Assembly (NCBI RefSeq): GCF_002760665.1
Contig: NZ_PDOB01000001.1
Location: 248,001 to 312,000, forward strand
Direction of reading: 5' to 3'
DNA length: 64,000 nucleotides
Source: Massilia psychrophila
GTDB lineage: Bacteria > Pseudomonadota > Gammaproteobacteria > Burkholderiales > Burkholderiaceae_D
Shown here: piece after piece, positions 8,295-17,080 of the stretch
Layout of the letters: the number at the start of each line of letters is the position of its first letter
How positions within the stretch are numbered: position 1 is the first letter of the stretch
Position numbers and translations under genes: made by a program
Notes under the pieces: model-generated
Told to the model about the DNA's origin: nothing
Database searches by the model: none
The model's input: only the letters and a program-made list of their open reading frames with translations

Positions 8295-8977
8295 CGCGTC
8301 GGCGTTACCACCCGTACCACCGACTCCAGGTAATCGACAAAACCCATCCGCAGATACAGCAAGTGGGCGGCTTCGTTGGCGCGCATGACGTGCAGGAACG
8401 GCGTCTCGCCGCGCGCCATCTGGCGATGCACCAGCTTCGCCATCAACTGGCGCGCCAGTCCGCGTCCCTGAAAGTCGGGATGGACGCAAACGCCGCTGAT
8501 TTCGCGCAGGCCGGCTACGTGCATCCGCTCGCCGGCCATGGCGACCAGTTGCTCACCGTCGAAATAGCCGAAGTAGTCGCCCAGCTCGATGGTGCGCGGG
8601 CCGAACGGACCGGGGCGGCACAGCGCCGCCAGTTGCACCGCCTGGTGTGCGTGCGCAAGGCCCAGTGCAATCGCCGCCGGCGCGCCGTCGGCCGCAGGCG
8701 GCGCCGCGTTCCATACCATCCGGTACATGGTCGACTCGGCGTCGATCCGCCAGCCGCCGGGCGAAACGCCGCTCCAGCCTTCGCAATAAAAGTGTTCGCC
8801 TTCTTCGCAGTACGGCGCGAGGGCGGCGAAGTCGGGCTGGCGCACATCGGCGAACGCCAGGATGGGCGAGAAGCCGCGCGCGTAGCGGCGCGCACCGCCG
8901 GCGCCGGCGGCAAATCGGGCGTGAGGGCCGGTAAGGGTATGCCAGAAAATCCGGTCGAGGAGGGCAGATCGTTGCAT
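8291..8977 (-). CDS. GNAT acetyltransferase, FR47-like
   Basis: 228 residues. The acetyl-CoA motif EISGVCVHPDFQGRGLARQL is at about residues 159-178, and ANEAAHLLYLRMGF follows at about 200-213, as in FR47-like acetyltransferases. The N-terminal 100 residues carry no motif I recognise. Substrate unknown. Confidence 0.8.
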   Translation of the reverse strand: MQRSALLDRIFWHTLTGPHARFAAGAGGARRYARGFSPILAFADVRQPDFAALAPYCEEGEHFYCEGWSGVSPGGWRIDAESTMYRMVWNAAPPAADGAPAAIALGLAHAHQAVQLAALCRPGPFGPRTIELGDYFGYFDGEQLVAMAGERMHVAGLREISGVCVHPDFQGRGLARQLMAKLVHRQMARGETPFLHVMRANEAAHLLYLRMGFVDYLESVVRVVTPTR

Positions 8978-9032
8978 GTCGCGGCGCTCGGCAGAAATTG
9001 TAGATCGTCACGGCAGGCGCCGCGTGCTTGCG

Positions 9033-9890
9033 CTATTCGGCGAAGCAGTCGAGCAACTGGTCTAGCAGGTCGGTGGCCTCGTCGTCCGACAGGCCGAGAT
9101 AGGCGCAGGCGCGCTCGCCGCCCTTGTTCCATTCGGGCGATTCGCGGTGGCCCTGGTATGCCTGCAGCGCACGTTCGGCCAGCAGCGACAGCGCCACCAG
9201 CGAACGCACCGCGTCGTCGCTTGCGGCATCGTCGATGACGGCGTAATCGTGATGATGCAGGATGGCCCAATAGACGCCTTGCGGCAAGCCCCAGTTGCGC
9301 GCCAACAGGCAGCCGATGGCAACGTGGTTGGTGCCGTGGCGCCTGTCTTCGATGTCGCTGAAGCAGCGCGTCAGATCGGCCCCCGCCAGCGCCAGCGTCG
9401 CCGCGTAATCGTCGAACCGACCAAGCAGCAGTGCCACGCCGGTGTCGCAGAACAGGCCGAACGTGTGGGCGACGTCGGGCGCGCCAATGCGCAGCCGGCG
9501 CGCCAGGAATACCATCGCCTGCGCGCGCCGGGTAGACAGGTCCCAGAACGCGGCCAGTGCGGCATTGTCGGCGCCGATTGCCTGGCGCGCCAACAGCCCG
9601 GTCATCAGCGCCGCCACCTGGTCGATGCCGAGCAAAGCGATGGCCTGATCGACCGACTTGGCCTTGCGCTGGCCGCCGTAGAACGAGGAATTGGCCAGCT
9701 TGAGCAAGGCGGCGGCGATGCCGACGTCGCTGACGATGATGCGGCCGATGGCGTCAAGCGACGGCTCGTCCGACGCCAGCTCGCCCTGCAAGTTGGCGAG
9801 CAGGCTGGGACGGGGAGGGATCCGGATCGACCTGATCAGCGCCTCGACCGGGTCGGCGCCTGGCGGCGCCAGCACTGCAGCGTTATTCAT
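9033..9890 (-). CDS. HDOD-domain protein
   Basis: 285 residues dominated by an HDOD domain (about 20-220) with the characteristic IIVSDVGIAAALLKLANSSFYG stretch and a later ILHHHDYA segment. HDOD proteins are non-catalytic relatives of HD phosphohydrolases that act in signalling (cyclic-di-GMP, chemotaxis or cell-cycle control). It stands alone, divergent from the glycosylase remnant, so its pathway cannot be read from context. Confidence 0.82.
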   Translation of the reverse strand: MNNAAVLAPPGADPVEALIRSIRIPPRPSLLANLQGELASDEPSLDAIGRIIVSDVGIAAALLKLANSSFYGGQRKAKSVDQAIALLGIDQVAALMTGLLARQAIGADNAALAAFWDLSTRRAQAMVFLARRLRIGAPDVAHTFGLFCDTGVALLLGRFDDYAATLALAGADLTRCFSDIEDRRHGTNHVAIGCLLARNWGLPQGVYWAILHHHDYAVIDDAASDDAVRSLVALSLLAERALQAYQGHRESPEWNKGGERACAYLGLSDDEATDLLDQLLDCFAE

Positions 9891-10018
9891 TTTTCGGATA
9901 ATAATGCCATGGGAAAAGATTTACTACTATAAACCAACTCCCTGCTGCCTGCACCCAACTTGCGCAATCTGTGGCGTAGCGGACAGAACAGTGTGATGCC
10001 GCGCGCTAGACTCGGGGT

Positions 10019-10356
10019 ATGACAAACACATCGAACACGAGGTTGGCCGGTATCGACTTTTATGCCCCCTCGCACGAGGTAGCGCGGCAGCTGATGGGGG
10101 GTGCTGCTGCTGATCGACGGTGTCGGCGGGCGCATCGTCGAGACCGCGGCCTACGACAGCGAAGAGGGCCATGGCGCGGGGGCGCTGATCCGCGCTCGAG
10201 CCGCTGGCCGGGCTCGATGCGATGCGGTCGCGGCGCGGCCAGGACGCCGCTCGCCTGCTGTACTCCGGTCCTGGCAGGCTGTGCCAGGCGCTGGCGCTGG
10301 CGGTGCCGTGGCGGTTCGCTCTGGCCGGCTCGCGTTTTTTGCGCCGACCCTTTTGA
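10019..10356 (+). pseudogene. Remnant of 3-methyladenine (alkyladenine) DNA glycosylase gene
   Basis: Recognisable pieces of the AAG/MPG family occur in order but in three different frames: IDFYAPSHEVARQLMG (from 10019), GGRIVETAAYDSEEGHGAG (from about 10101) and LEPLAGLDAMRSRRGQ...SGPGRLCQAL...PWRFALAGSRF (10195-10356). The family is usually about 200 residues; some 40 residues between the AYD and EGHGAG motifs and a stretch before PWRF are gone. The catalytic glutamate of ETEAY is replaced by alanine (ETAAY). It is therefore decayed beyond a simple frameshift. Confidence 0.8.
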
Positions 10357-10362
10357 GCCGGC

Positions 10363-12096
10363 TCAGGCCTTTTTTCTGGTGCCGCGCGAATTGGTCGAAT
10401 TGGTTGAATTGGTTGAATTGTTCAGGATCCGCGGCGCGGCGCCACGCATGCCGCTGTTCGGCGCGCGGCGTTCGTCCGGGTCATGAAAACCGTCGTTGTC
10501 AAACGCGCTATCTTGCTGGCGCCGCGGGTCCGGGTCAGACGCTTCATCTTCGCCTCCCATCTTGAAGATCGCCACCGCCTGCCCCAGGTTGATGGTCTGC
10601 TCGTGCAGGCTGGCAGCGGCGGCCGCCGCCTGTTCCACCAAAGCGGCGTTTTGCTGCGTCATGTCGTCCATCTGGCCGACCGCGTGATTGACTTCGGCGA
10701 TGCCGTCGGCCTGCTCGGAACTGGCAACGCTGATGCGGGCGATGATGTCGTTGACCTGCTGCACCGAGGCGACGATATTGCCCATGCTGGCACCGGCCTC
10801 GTTGACCGAGGCGCTGCCGCCGTCGATGATGGCAACCGAGGCGGCGATCAGCGACTTGATCTCCTTCGCCGCCGCCGCCGAGCGCTGCGCCAGCGTGCGC
10901 ACTTCCGACGCCACCACGGCGAAACCGCGGCCCTGCTCGCCGGCGCGCGCCGCCTCGACCGCCGCATTGAGCGCGAGGATATTGGTCTGGAACGAGATGC
11001 CGTCGATCACGCCGATGATCTCGACGATCTTGCGCGAACTGGCCTTGATTGACTCCATCGTGCTGACGGCGCGGTCGACGGCCTTGCCGCCGTTCGCCGC
11101 CAGCGACGCCGCGCTGGCCGCAAGTTCGGTGGCAAGCCGGGCGTTGTTGGCGTTTTCCTTGACCGCCACCGTCAGCGTTGCCATCGCGCTGGCGGTCTGC
11201 TCGAGCGAGGCGGCCTGCATTTCGGTGCGGGTCGACAAATCGAAGTTGCCGGTGGCGATTTCCTGTGACGCAGTGTCGATCGAACGCACCGAGCCAAGGA
11301 TGCTGCGCAAGGTGGTCGTCAGCCTGGAAATAGTGTGGTCGAGCGCACGCGAGGTGGCGGCGATTTCGTCGCGTCCGTCGTTGACGGCACCGATCGTCAG
11401 CCGGCCTTCGGCCAGTTCCCCTACCACATCGGCGATCGCGCGGATATCGCCCAGCATGGCGCGCCGCACCAGGAAGGTGGCCAGCATCGACAGCGTGATC
11501 GACAGCAGCACCAGCGCCGCCATCGTCAGCACCAGGGTGCGAAACTCCGACTTGGCCGCGCCGAAGGCGGCTTCGCTGAGGGTGCGTTCGAGCGTCGACA
11601 GTTGCAGCAGTTGGCTGTTCAGCAGGCCGAACTCCTTCTCCGCCTTGCTCATCGACGCGGTGGCGGTTGACTGGTCGACCTGCGCCAGCTCGATCGTTAC
11701 CAGCACGCTCTTGCGATAACCCGCCAGCGCGGCGCTGCAGGCATCGATGATCTTGCGTTCGGCCGGATCGGCAACCGCCGCCAGCGCCGTCAGCTGGGCG
11801 GCGATCGTCGCATGCTTGCCGTGGATGTCGCTGGTGAGGCCATCGACCCTGGCCTGGGCGAAGCTGCCGTTGATCCACGCCAGCAGCTGGTAGATGTTGG
11901 CGTGGGCGTACTTCGCTTCGCCCGACACGTCGGCGGCCGCCTTTAGCCGCGCCGCGCGCACCTGCACCAGGTTTTCCAGCGAGGCATTCTGCCGCACCAT
12001 GCCGTAGTAGGCGCTGCCCGCCGTGACGATAAGCATGATCAGCACCAGGCCCGGCGCCAGCAATAATTTCGGGCCAATACGCAATTTCTTTAGCAT
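10363..12096 (-). CDS. Methyl-accepting chemotaxis protein
   Basis: 577 residues. Membrane segment at about 10-32, a periplasmic helical region (33-186) typical of four-helix-bundle sensors, second membrane segment (187-210), HAMP (about 211-265) and a cytoplasmic signalling domain with the conserved hairpin ([24 protein letters not shown]). The C-terminal tail after the signalling domain is acidic and polar and ends in an [11 protein letters not shown] repeat plus a basic tip; no CheR-tether pentapeptide is visible. It lies 74 bases downstream of the secreted Cache gene on the same strand, so the pair is probably one transcription unit. Confidence 0.92.
   Translation of the reverse strand: MLKKLRIGPKLLLAPGLVLIMLIVTAGSAYYGMVRQNASLENLVQVRAARLKAAADVSGEAKYAHANIYQLLAWINGSFAQARVDGLTSDIHGKHATIAAQLTALAAVADPAERKIIDACSAALAGYRKSVLVTIELAQVDQSTATASMSKAEKEFGLLNSQLLQLSTLERTLSEAAFGAAKSEFRTLVLTMAALVLLSITLSMLATFLVRRAMLGDIRAIADVVGELAEGRLTIGAVNDGRDEIAATSRALDHTISRLTTTLRSILGSVRSIDTASQEIATGNFDLSTRTEMQAASLEQTASAMATLTVAVKENANNARLATELAASAASLAANGGKAVDRAVSTMESIKASSRKIVEIIGVIDGISFQTNILALNAAVEAARAGEQGRGFAVVASEVRTLAQRSAAAAKEIKSLIAASVAIIDGGSASVNEAGASMGNIVASVQQVNDIIARISVASSEQADGIAEVNHAVGQMDDMTQQNAALVEQAAAAAASLHEQTINLGQAVAIFKMGGEDEASDPDPRRQQDSAFDNDGFHDPDERRAPNSGMRGAAPRILNNSTNSTNSTNSRGTRKKA
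10388..10423 (-). repeat. Nine-base tandem repeat in the chemoreceptor tail
   Basis: Four copies of a nine-base unit (plus-strand GAATTGGTT with variants GAATTGGTC and GAATTGTTC) encoding Asn-Ser-Thr on the minus strand, just before the stop codon. Its complement GACCAATTC also occurs in the paaE-paaG gap. Confidence 0.95.
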
Positions 12097-12125
12097 GCGA
12101 ACTCCTGGCTATGATAAATCGACGA

Positions 12126-12143
12126 CGGCGCCACGCGGCGCCG
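12126..12143. other. Hairpin between Cache and chemoreceptor genes
   Basis: Perfect seven-base stem CGGCGCC / GGCGCCG with loop ACGC in the 74-base gap. No T run follows on either strand, so it may act as an mRNA processing or stability element rather than a full terminator. Confidence 0.5.
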
Positions 12144-12170
12144 CCCGTACCTGAAGCGTTGCCGGGCCCC

Positions 12171-12623
12171 TTACTTCTTGTAGATGCCGGCCTCGAGCGT
12201 GACGTCGCCCACCAGGTAGATGTAGGAGGTCTTCGCCTCGACTTTGCCGCTGGCGGGGTTCTTGAACTTGTAGTCGACCCAGCCCTTACCCTTCGTCTTG
12301 GCCAGCTCAAGGATTTCACGGCGGAACAGCTTGCCATCTGCGTCGGGCACGTCGACCAGGTCCTTGCCGATCATCGCCGGATTGACCGGGTTAGCCAGGA
12401 TCACGCCTTTGGTGTCGCGCATGGTCAGATACAGCGACCCTTGCACATAATCGGCATCTTTTGCATTGATGCGTTTGATCATCTCGTCCTTGCCACTCAC
12501 CTTCATAAAGGAGACGCCTTTTTCCACCATCGCAATGGCATCTTTTTCCGACGGTTCGGCGGCGAAGGCGGCGGGGGCGAAGCTGATGGCGGCGATCAAG
12601 GCGGCATGAGTAAGAAATTTCAT
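12171..12623 (-). CDS. Secreted single-Cache-domain protein
   Basis: 150 residues from the ATG at 12623, chosen because GGAGG lies four bases upstream and a clear signal peptide (MKFLTHAALIAAISFAPAAFA) follows. The mature part is one Cache domain of the sCache_2 kind (YVQGSLYLTMRDTKGVILANPVNPAMIGKDLVDVPD), a small-ligand sensor usually found as the extracellular part of chemoreceptors or kinases. Here it is a free periplasmic protein encoded just upstream of a chemoreceptor. Confidence 0.82.
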   Translation of the reverse strand: MKFLTHAALIAAISFAPAAFAAEPSEKDAIAMVEKGVSFMKVSGKDEMIKRINAKDADYVQGSLYLTMRDTKGVILANPVNPAMIGKDLVDVPDADGKLFRREILELAKTKGKGWVDYKFKNPASGKVEAKTSYIYLVGDVTLEAGIYKK

Positions 12624-12680
12624 ATTTCCTCCGGGAAATTGTTTAACGGCTTCTACTGTACAGCCCGCAAAAAATGGTCT

Positions 12681-12771
12681 TTTGCGCTGGCGCAAACTTG
12701 CGGCATGGCGGGTTCGGCGCGGTTGTCGGGCGAAGGCAAAAGAAAGTTCCGCCATTGTGCTGGCGCAACTT
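12681..12771. promoter_or_regulatory. Pair of operator-like repeats upstream of the FAD-protein operon
   Basis: Two copies of TTGYGCTGGCGCAA(A)CTT at 12682-12699 and 12755-12771, 73 bases apart. The first is an inverted repeat, TTTGCG-CTGG-CGCAAA (12681-12696). They sit in the 257-base divergent gap between the Cache gene and the FAD-binding protein gene, where a dimeric regulator could control both. A further small inverted repeat, GGAAACA / TGTTTCC, is at 12821-12839. Confidence 0.45.
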
Positions 12772-12880
12772 ATACATTTTTTCCTGCTCGTATGATTCTT
12801 CATCGGAAATAATCTCCTTGGGAAACACCCGATGTTTCCGTCACTGGTCACTCCGCAGCTATTCATTTAAAGAGGCGTAC

Positions 12881-14947
12881 ATGTACAAGATCGCAGTTAT
12901 CGGCTTGGGACCACGTGGCATATCGGTGTTTGATCGCATCATTGCCTACGCGCGCAACGATGCCAGCGCCACCCCGATCGAGCTGTACCTGTTCGACAGC
13001 AAGGAATTCGGCCCTGGTTGCCACACCACCGATCAGGCCGACCATTTGCTGGTCAACACCGTTGCCTGCCAGATGACGCAGTTTTCGGACGACACCGTGC
13101 GCGGCGCCGGTCCGTTGCTGTACGGGCCGTCGTTTTCGGACTGGCTGATCAGCAAAAATGGCAGCGGCACCAACGGCGTCGGCGCCAAGGTCGAGATCGA
13201 CCGCAATGGCTACTATTCGCGCGCGCTGTTCGGCGACTACCTGCGCTGGGGCTTCGAATACCTGAAAAAGCTGGCACCGCCGCACATGACGATCTTCCTG
13301 CACAATTACGCTGGTGTCGACGACCTGTCCTGGCAGGGCAACCGCTGGCATGTGTCGTACGACGGCTGCGCCTACCCCGCCGACTTCGTCTACCTGACCA
13401 CCGGCCATGCGCGCAAAGTGTTCAGCGACGCCGAGCGCGCGCTGGTTCAGAAGGTCGAAGCGGCGCGCACCCGCAATCCACGGCTGCAACTGGTGCTCGA
13501 ACCATACCCGATCCGCAATGCCGTCTCGAGCGTGACGGCGGGCGACACCATGGCCATCGAAGGCATGGGCCTGACCACGTTCGACCTGATCTCGCAGCTG
13601 ACCGCGGGCAGGGGCGGCCGCTACGAGCCGTGCGGCAAGATGGAACCGGCCGGCCGTTTGCGTTACCGGCCATCCGGCCAGGAACCGAAGATTTTGCTAT
13701 ACTCGCGCTCTGGCCTGCCGCTCACCGCGCGCGCGGTCAACCAGAAGGGCGTGTTCGGCCAGTACAAGCCAAAATATCTCACCTTCGCCAAACTCGACGC
13801 ACTGCGCGCCGAGTCCGACGGCGGCCAGATCGACTTCCAGAAGCAGATCATTCCGCTGTTGTGGTGCGACATGCAGTTTGCCTTTTACTTCGCCTACCTG
13901 CACACCCAGCGCGACAAAATGACGGCGCTGATGTTCAGTAACGAATTCATGGCCTGCGAAAACGCCGTGGCGCGCCAGGCGCTGATCGACCAGCACATCG
14001 ACCGCCGCGAACAGCTGTCGTGGGACAAGCTGGTCGACCCGGTGCCGCCCTTGGCTTTGAAAAGCCGGCGTCAGTTTGACGACTGGCTGCGCAGTTTCAT
14101 GTGGCGCGACTTCGAGCACGCAAAGCTGGGCAATCTCGACAGCCCGTTGAAGTCCGCCTGTGACGTGCTGCGCGACGTGCGTGACGTCGTGCGCGGCGCG
14201 ATCGACTTCGGCGGCTTGTACGAGCACTCGCACCGCTGGGTGCTGTCAGAATTTTTGCCGATCATGAACCGGCTCGCGGTGGGGCCGCCGAAGGAACGCA
14301 TCGCGCAGTTGCTGGCGCTGATGGATGCCGGCGTTGTGCGCGCCGACTTCGGCCCCGGCGCCTACTGCGAGCTCGACGAAAGCGGTGCCAGCTTCACCGT
14401 GCACAGTCAATGGGCCGGTGAAATGGCGAGCGCGAACGTACTGGTGCGCGGCCGCGCCTCGCTGCCCGGACCGCTGGAGGACAAGTCGCCGTTGATGCGT
14501 AAGCTCGTGCAGCGCGGGATCGTGCGGCCGTTCATGAACGGCCAGTTCCATCCGGGCGGCATCACGGTCGACCGCAACATGAACGTGGTGGCGCAGGACG
14601 GCGCTGCCCAGACCACGCTGTGGGCACTCGGCACCCTGGTTGAGGGCTGCAAATTCTATACCTTCGTGCTGCCGCGGCCCGGCGCCAATTCAACCACCAT
14701 GGTCGATGCCGGCCGCGCAGTCGGCAACATGATGAGCGCCATCGCTGCCCGCAATGCCGCCCGCGCCGCTGATGTCGCTGCTGATGCTGCTGCCGATGCC
14801 GCTGCCGCTGCTGCCGCTGCTGTCGACGCCGGCACGGCCGAGGCGCAGCAGGCACCGAACGAACGCGCGGCCTTTTATTGCGGCGTCGACGATGCGCCGG
14901 CGGCGCCGCTCGCGCGCGCGCAACTGACCGCCGACTTTCAGCACTGA
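12881..14947 (+). CDS. FAD/NAD(P)-binding protein (NAD_binding_9-like)
   Basis: 688 residues from the ATG at 12881; the frame stays open upstream but Rossmann motif position fixes this start. A dinucleotide-binding GLGPRG is at residues 8-13, followed by FDSKEFGPGCHTTDQADHLLVNT, matching the FAD-NAD(P)-binding family related to flavin amine monooxygenases. A second ATAGHAR-like site appears as LTTGHARKVF. The C-terminus (about 610-640) is an alanine-rich stretch coded by GCT/GCC triplets. Substrate unknown. It starts a probable operon with MFS, FAH and CMD genes (next start three bases after its stop). Confidence 0.75.
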   Translation: MYKIAVIGLGPRGISVFDRIIAYARNDASATPIELYLFDSKEFGPGCHTTDQADHLLVNTVACQMTQFSDDTVRGAGPLLYGPSFSDWLISKNGSGTNGVGAKVEIDRNGYYSRALFGDYLRWGFEYLKKLAPPHMTIFLHNYAGVDDLSWQGNRWHVSYDGCAYPADFVYLTTGHARKVFSDAERALVQKVEAARTRNPRLQLVLEPYPIRNAVSSVTAGDTMAIEGMGLTTFDLISQLTAGRGGRYEPCGKMEPAGRLRYRPSGQEPKILLYSRSGLPLTARAVNQKGVFGQYKPKYLTFAKLDALRAESDGGQIDFQKQIIPLLWCDMQFAFYFAYLHTQRDKMTALMFSNEFMACENAVARQALIDQHIDRREQLSWDKLVDPVPPLALKSRRQFDDWLRSFMWRDFEHAKLGNLDSPLKSACDVLRDVRDVVRGAIDFGGLYEHSHRWVLSEFLPIMNRLAVGPPKERIAQLLALMDAGVVRADFGPGAYCELDESGASFTVHSQWAGEMASANVLVRGRASLPGPLEDKSPLMRKLVQRGIVRPFMNGQFHPGGITVDRNMNVVAQDGAAQTTLWALGTLVEGCKFYTFVLPRPGANSTTMVDAGRAVGNMMSAIAARNAARAADVAADAAADAAAAAAAAVDAGTAEAQQAPNERAAFYCGVDDAPAAPLARAQLTADFQH

Positions 14948-14950
14948 CGC

Positions 14951-16165
14951 ATGGGGCGCCGCTGGCAGGCCCGCCTGCGCCTGGCCGGCCCCGGCCTGTG
15001 CGGCGCGGCCGCCACCCTGACGGGCGTGGGCATCGGCCGCTTCGCCTACGTCGCGATCCTGCCGCTGCTGGTGCAGCAGGCCTGGTTCAGTCGCACCGAG
15101 GCCGGCTACCTGGGTGCGGCCAACCTGACTGGTTACTTCCTCGGCATTGGGCTGGTGGCCTGGCTGTCGCGCTACTGGAGCGCCGCGCGCATGGTGCGGC
15201 TGTCGATGCTGCTGTGCGCGCTGAGTTTTTTCAGCTGCGGCTGGCAGGGCGGCGGGCTGGCGTGGTTCCTGTCCTGGCGCACCATCGCCGGCGCTTGCGG
15301 CGCCATCCTGATGGTGCAGGCGCCGGTGCTGATCCTGCCGCGCACGCCGGTGGCGCGGCGCGGCCGCGTTGGCGGCGTGATTTTTTCCGGGGTCGGCCTG
15401 GGCATCGTTGCCGCCGCCACGGTGGTTCCAAGCCTGATGCAGCAGGGCCTGGCGCTGACCTGGCTGACGCTCGGCGCCATCTGCCTGCTGCTGACGATAC
15501 TCACCTGGAGCCACTGGCAGTCGCCGGCCCCCGCCGTTACCGTTGTTCCGGCGCGGCCCGTGACGCGACCACGCGAACCATTCAGACCCTTCCCGGCATC
15601 CGTCACGCTGCTGCTGGCCGCCTACGCGCTCAACGCCGTCGGCTACCTGCCGCACACCCTGTTCTGGGCCGACTACATCACGGGCGAACTGCATCGGCCG
15701 CTGGCCGAGGCCGGATTTTTCTGGGCCTGCTTCGGCGCCGGCGCCGCCTGCGGCCCATATCTCACCGGCGCGCTGGCCGACCGCATCGGCCTGTCGACGA
15801 CGCTGCTGCTTGCCTTCTCTTTGAAAGCGGCGGGCGTGGCCCTGCCGCTGTTCGCCACTAGCAGCGCGGCGCTGCTGGTGTCGTCGGTGCTGGTCGGCTT
15901 CTTCTCGCCCGGCATCGTCGGCGCCGCATCGAGCTACGCGCTGGAGATCGGCGGCGCCGCGCAGCACCGGCGCTACTGGACCGCGATGAACTTCGGTTTT
16001 TCGCTGGCGCAGGCCGGTGCCGCCAGCATCATGGTGTCGATCATGAGCGCGCGCCACTCGTACGCGCTGCTGTTCGTGATCAGCAGCGCCGCACTGGCCG
16101 TCTCCGCCTTGTGCATCGGCGTCATCGCGCTGCTGCGCCGGCGCGAGCAGCTCGCGCCGGCCTGA
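14951..16165 (+). CDS. YbfB/YjiJ-family MFS transporter
   Basis: 404 residues with about twelve hydrophobic segments. Opening GVGIGRFAYVAILPLLVQQ and TEAGYLGAANLTGYFLG are typical of the YbfB/YjiJ branch of the major facilitator superfamily, whose substrates are mostly unknown. Starts three bases after the FAD-protein stop, so it is very probably co-transcribed and may carry the substrate or product of that enzyme. Confidence 0.85.
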   Translation: MGRRWQARLRLAGPGLCGAAATLTGVGIGRFAYVAILPLLVQQAWFSRTEAGYLGAANLTGYFLGIGLVAWLSRYWSAARMVRLSMLLCALSFFSCGWQGGGLAWFLSWRTIAGACGAILMVQAPVLILPRTPVARRGRVGGVIFSGVGLGIVAAATVVPSLMQQGLALTWLTLGAICLLLTILTWSHWQSPAPAVTVVPARPVTRPREPFRPFPASVTLLLAAYALNAVGYLPHTLFWADYITGELHRPLAEAGFFWACFGAGAACGPYLTGALADRIGLSTTLLLAFSLKAAGVALPLFATSSAALLVSSVLVGFFSPGIVGAASSYALEIGGAAQHRRYWTAMNFGFSLAQAGAASIMVSIMSARHSYALLFVISSAALAVSALCIGVIALLRRREQLAPA

Positions 16166-16225
16166 AACACCGCCGCGGCGCGACCGGGTAGAATGCGAGC
16201 CTGTCGCCCCCTCTGAAAGAACAAT

Positions 16226-17080
16226 ATGAAACTGGTCCGCTACGGCCGCCCCGGCAAGGAAAAACCCGGCCTGATCGATGACGAGGGCAGGCTGCGCAGC
16301 CTGGCCGGCATCGTCGACGATATCGGTCCCGAACTGCTCTCCGACAAAGCCTTGCGCAAGCTGGCGAAGGTCGACGTCAAGACGCTGCCGCTGGTGCGCG
16401 GCGAACCGCGCTTCGGCGTGCCGCTCAAAGGGGTCGGGAAATTCATCGGCATCGGTCTCAATTACGCCGACCACGCCCGGGAAACCGGCATGCCGATCCC
16501 GAACGAGCCGATCGTTTTCATGAAAGCCATATCGAGCCTGTCCGGCGCGGACGATCCGGTGATGCTGCCGCCCGGCTCGAAAAAAGGAGACTGGGAAGTC
16601 GAACTGGGGGTGGTGATCGGCACGCGCGCGCAGTACGTCAGCGAGGCCGATGCACTCGACTACGTAGCCGGTTTTTGCGTCGTCAACGACGTCTCCGAGC
16701 GCAGCTACCAGTTCGAAAGCTCGCAATGGGACAAGGGCAAGGGCTGCGACAGCTTCGGCCCCGTCGGCCCGTGGCTGGTCACGCGCGACGAGGTGATCGA
16801 CGTGCAGCGGCTCGACCTGTACCTGGAACTGAACGGCAAGCGGATGCAGACCGGCTCTACCGAGACGATGATCTTCACGGTGGCGCAGCTGGTCAGCTAC
16901 CTGTCGCGCTTCATGACGCTCGAGCCAGGCGACATCATCGCCACCGGCACGCCGCCCGGCGTCGGCATCGGCCGCACGCCGCCGCGCTTTCTGAAGGCCG
17001 GCGACACGCTGCGCCTGGGTATCGCGGGCCTGGGCGAACAACAGCAGCAAGTGCTGGCGTATCCGAAGACGGCAACATGA
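16226..17080 (+). CDS. Fumarylacetoacetate hydrolase family protein
   Basis: 284 residues of the FAH superfamily, often labelled ureidoglycolate lyase. Metal ligands are visible: E124 and E126 in GDWEVELGVV and D155 in VNDVSER; a catalytic-lid histidine H83 sits in NYADHARE. Members hydrolyse or decarboxylate 2-oxo acids after aromatic or sugar-acid cleavage. A TAGAAT box at 16189-16194 may give it its own promoter. Its stop overlaps the start of the next gene. Exact substrate not predictable. Confidence 0.85.
   Translation: MKLVRYGRPGKEKPGLIDDEGRLRSLAGIVDDIGPELLSDKALRKLAKVDVKTLPLVRGEPRFGVPLKGVGKFIGIGLNYADHARETGMPIPNEPIVFMKAISSLSGADDPVMLPPGSKKGDWEVELGVVIGTRAQYVSEADALDYVAGFCVVNDVSERSYQFESSQWDKGKGCDSFGPVGPWLVTRDEVIDVQRLDLYLELNGKRMQTGSTETMIFTVAQLVSYLSRFMTLEPGDIIATGTPPGVGIGRTPPRFLKAGDTLRLGIAGLGEQQQQVLAYPKTAT

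Noticed and set aside
12688-12703. Sigma-54 promoter (TGGC...TTGC)
   Set aside because: Spacing between the GG and GC elements is nine bases instead of ten, and the second copy of the repeat lacks the GC element.
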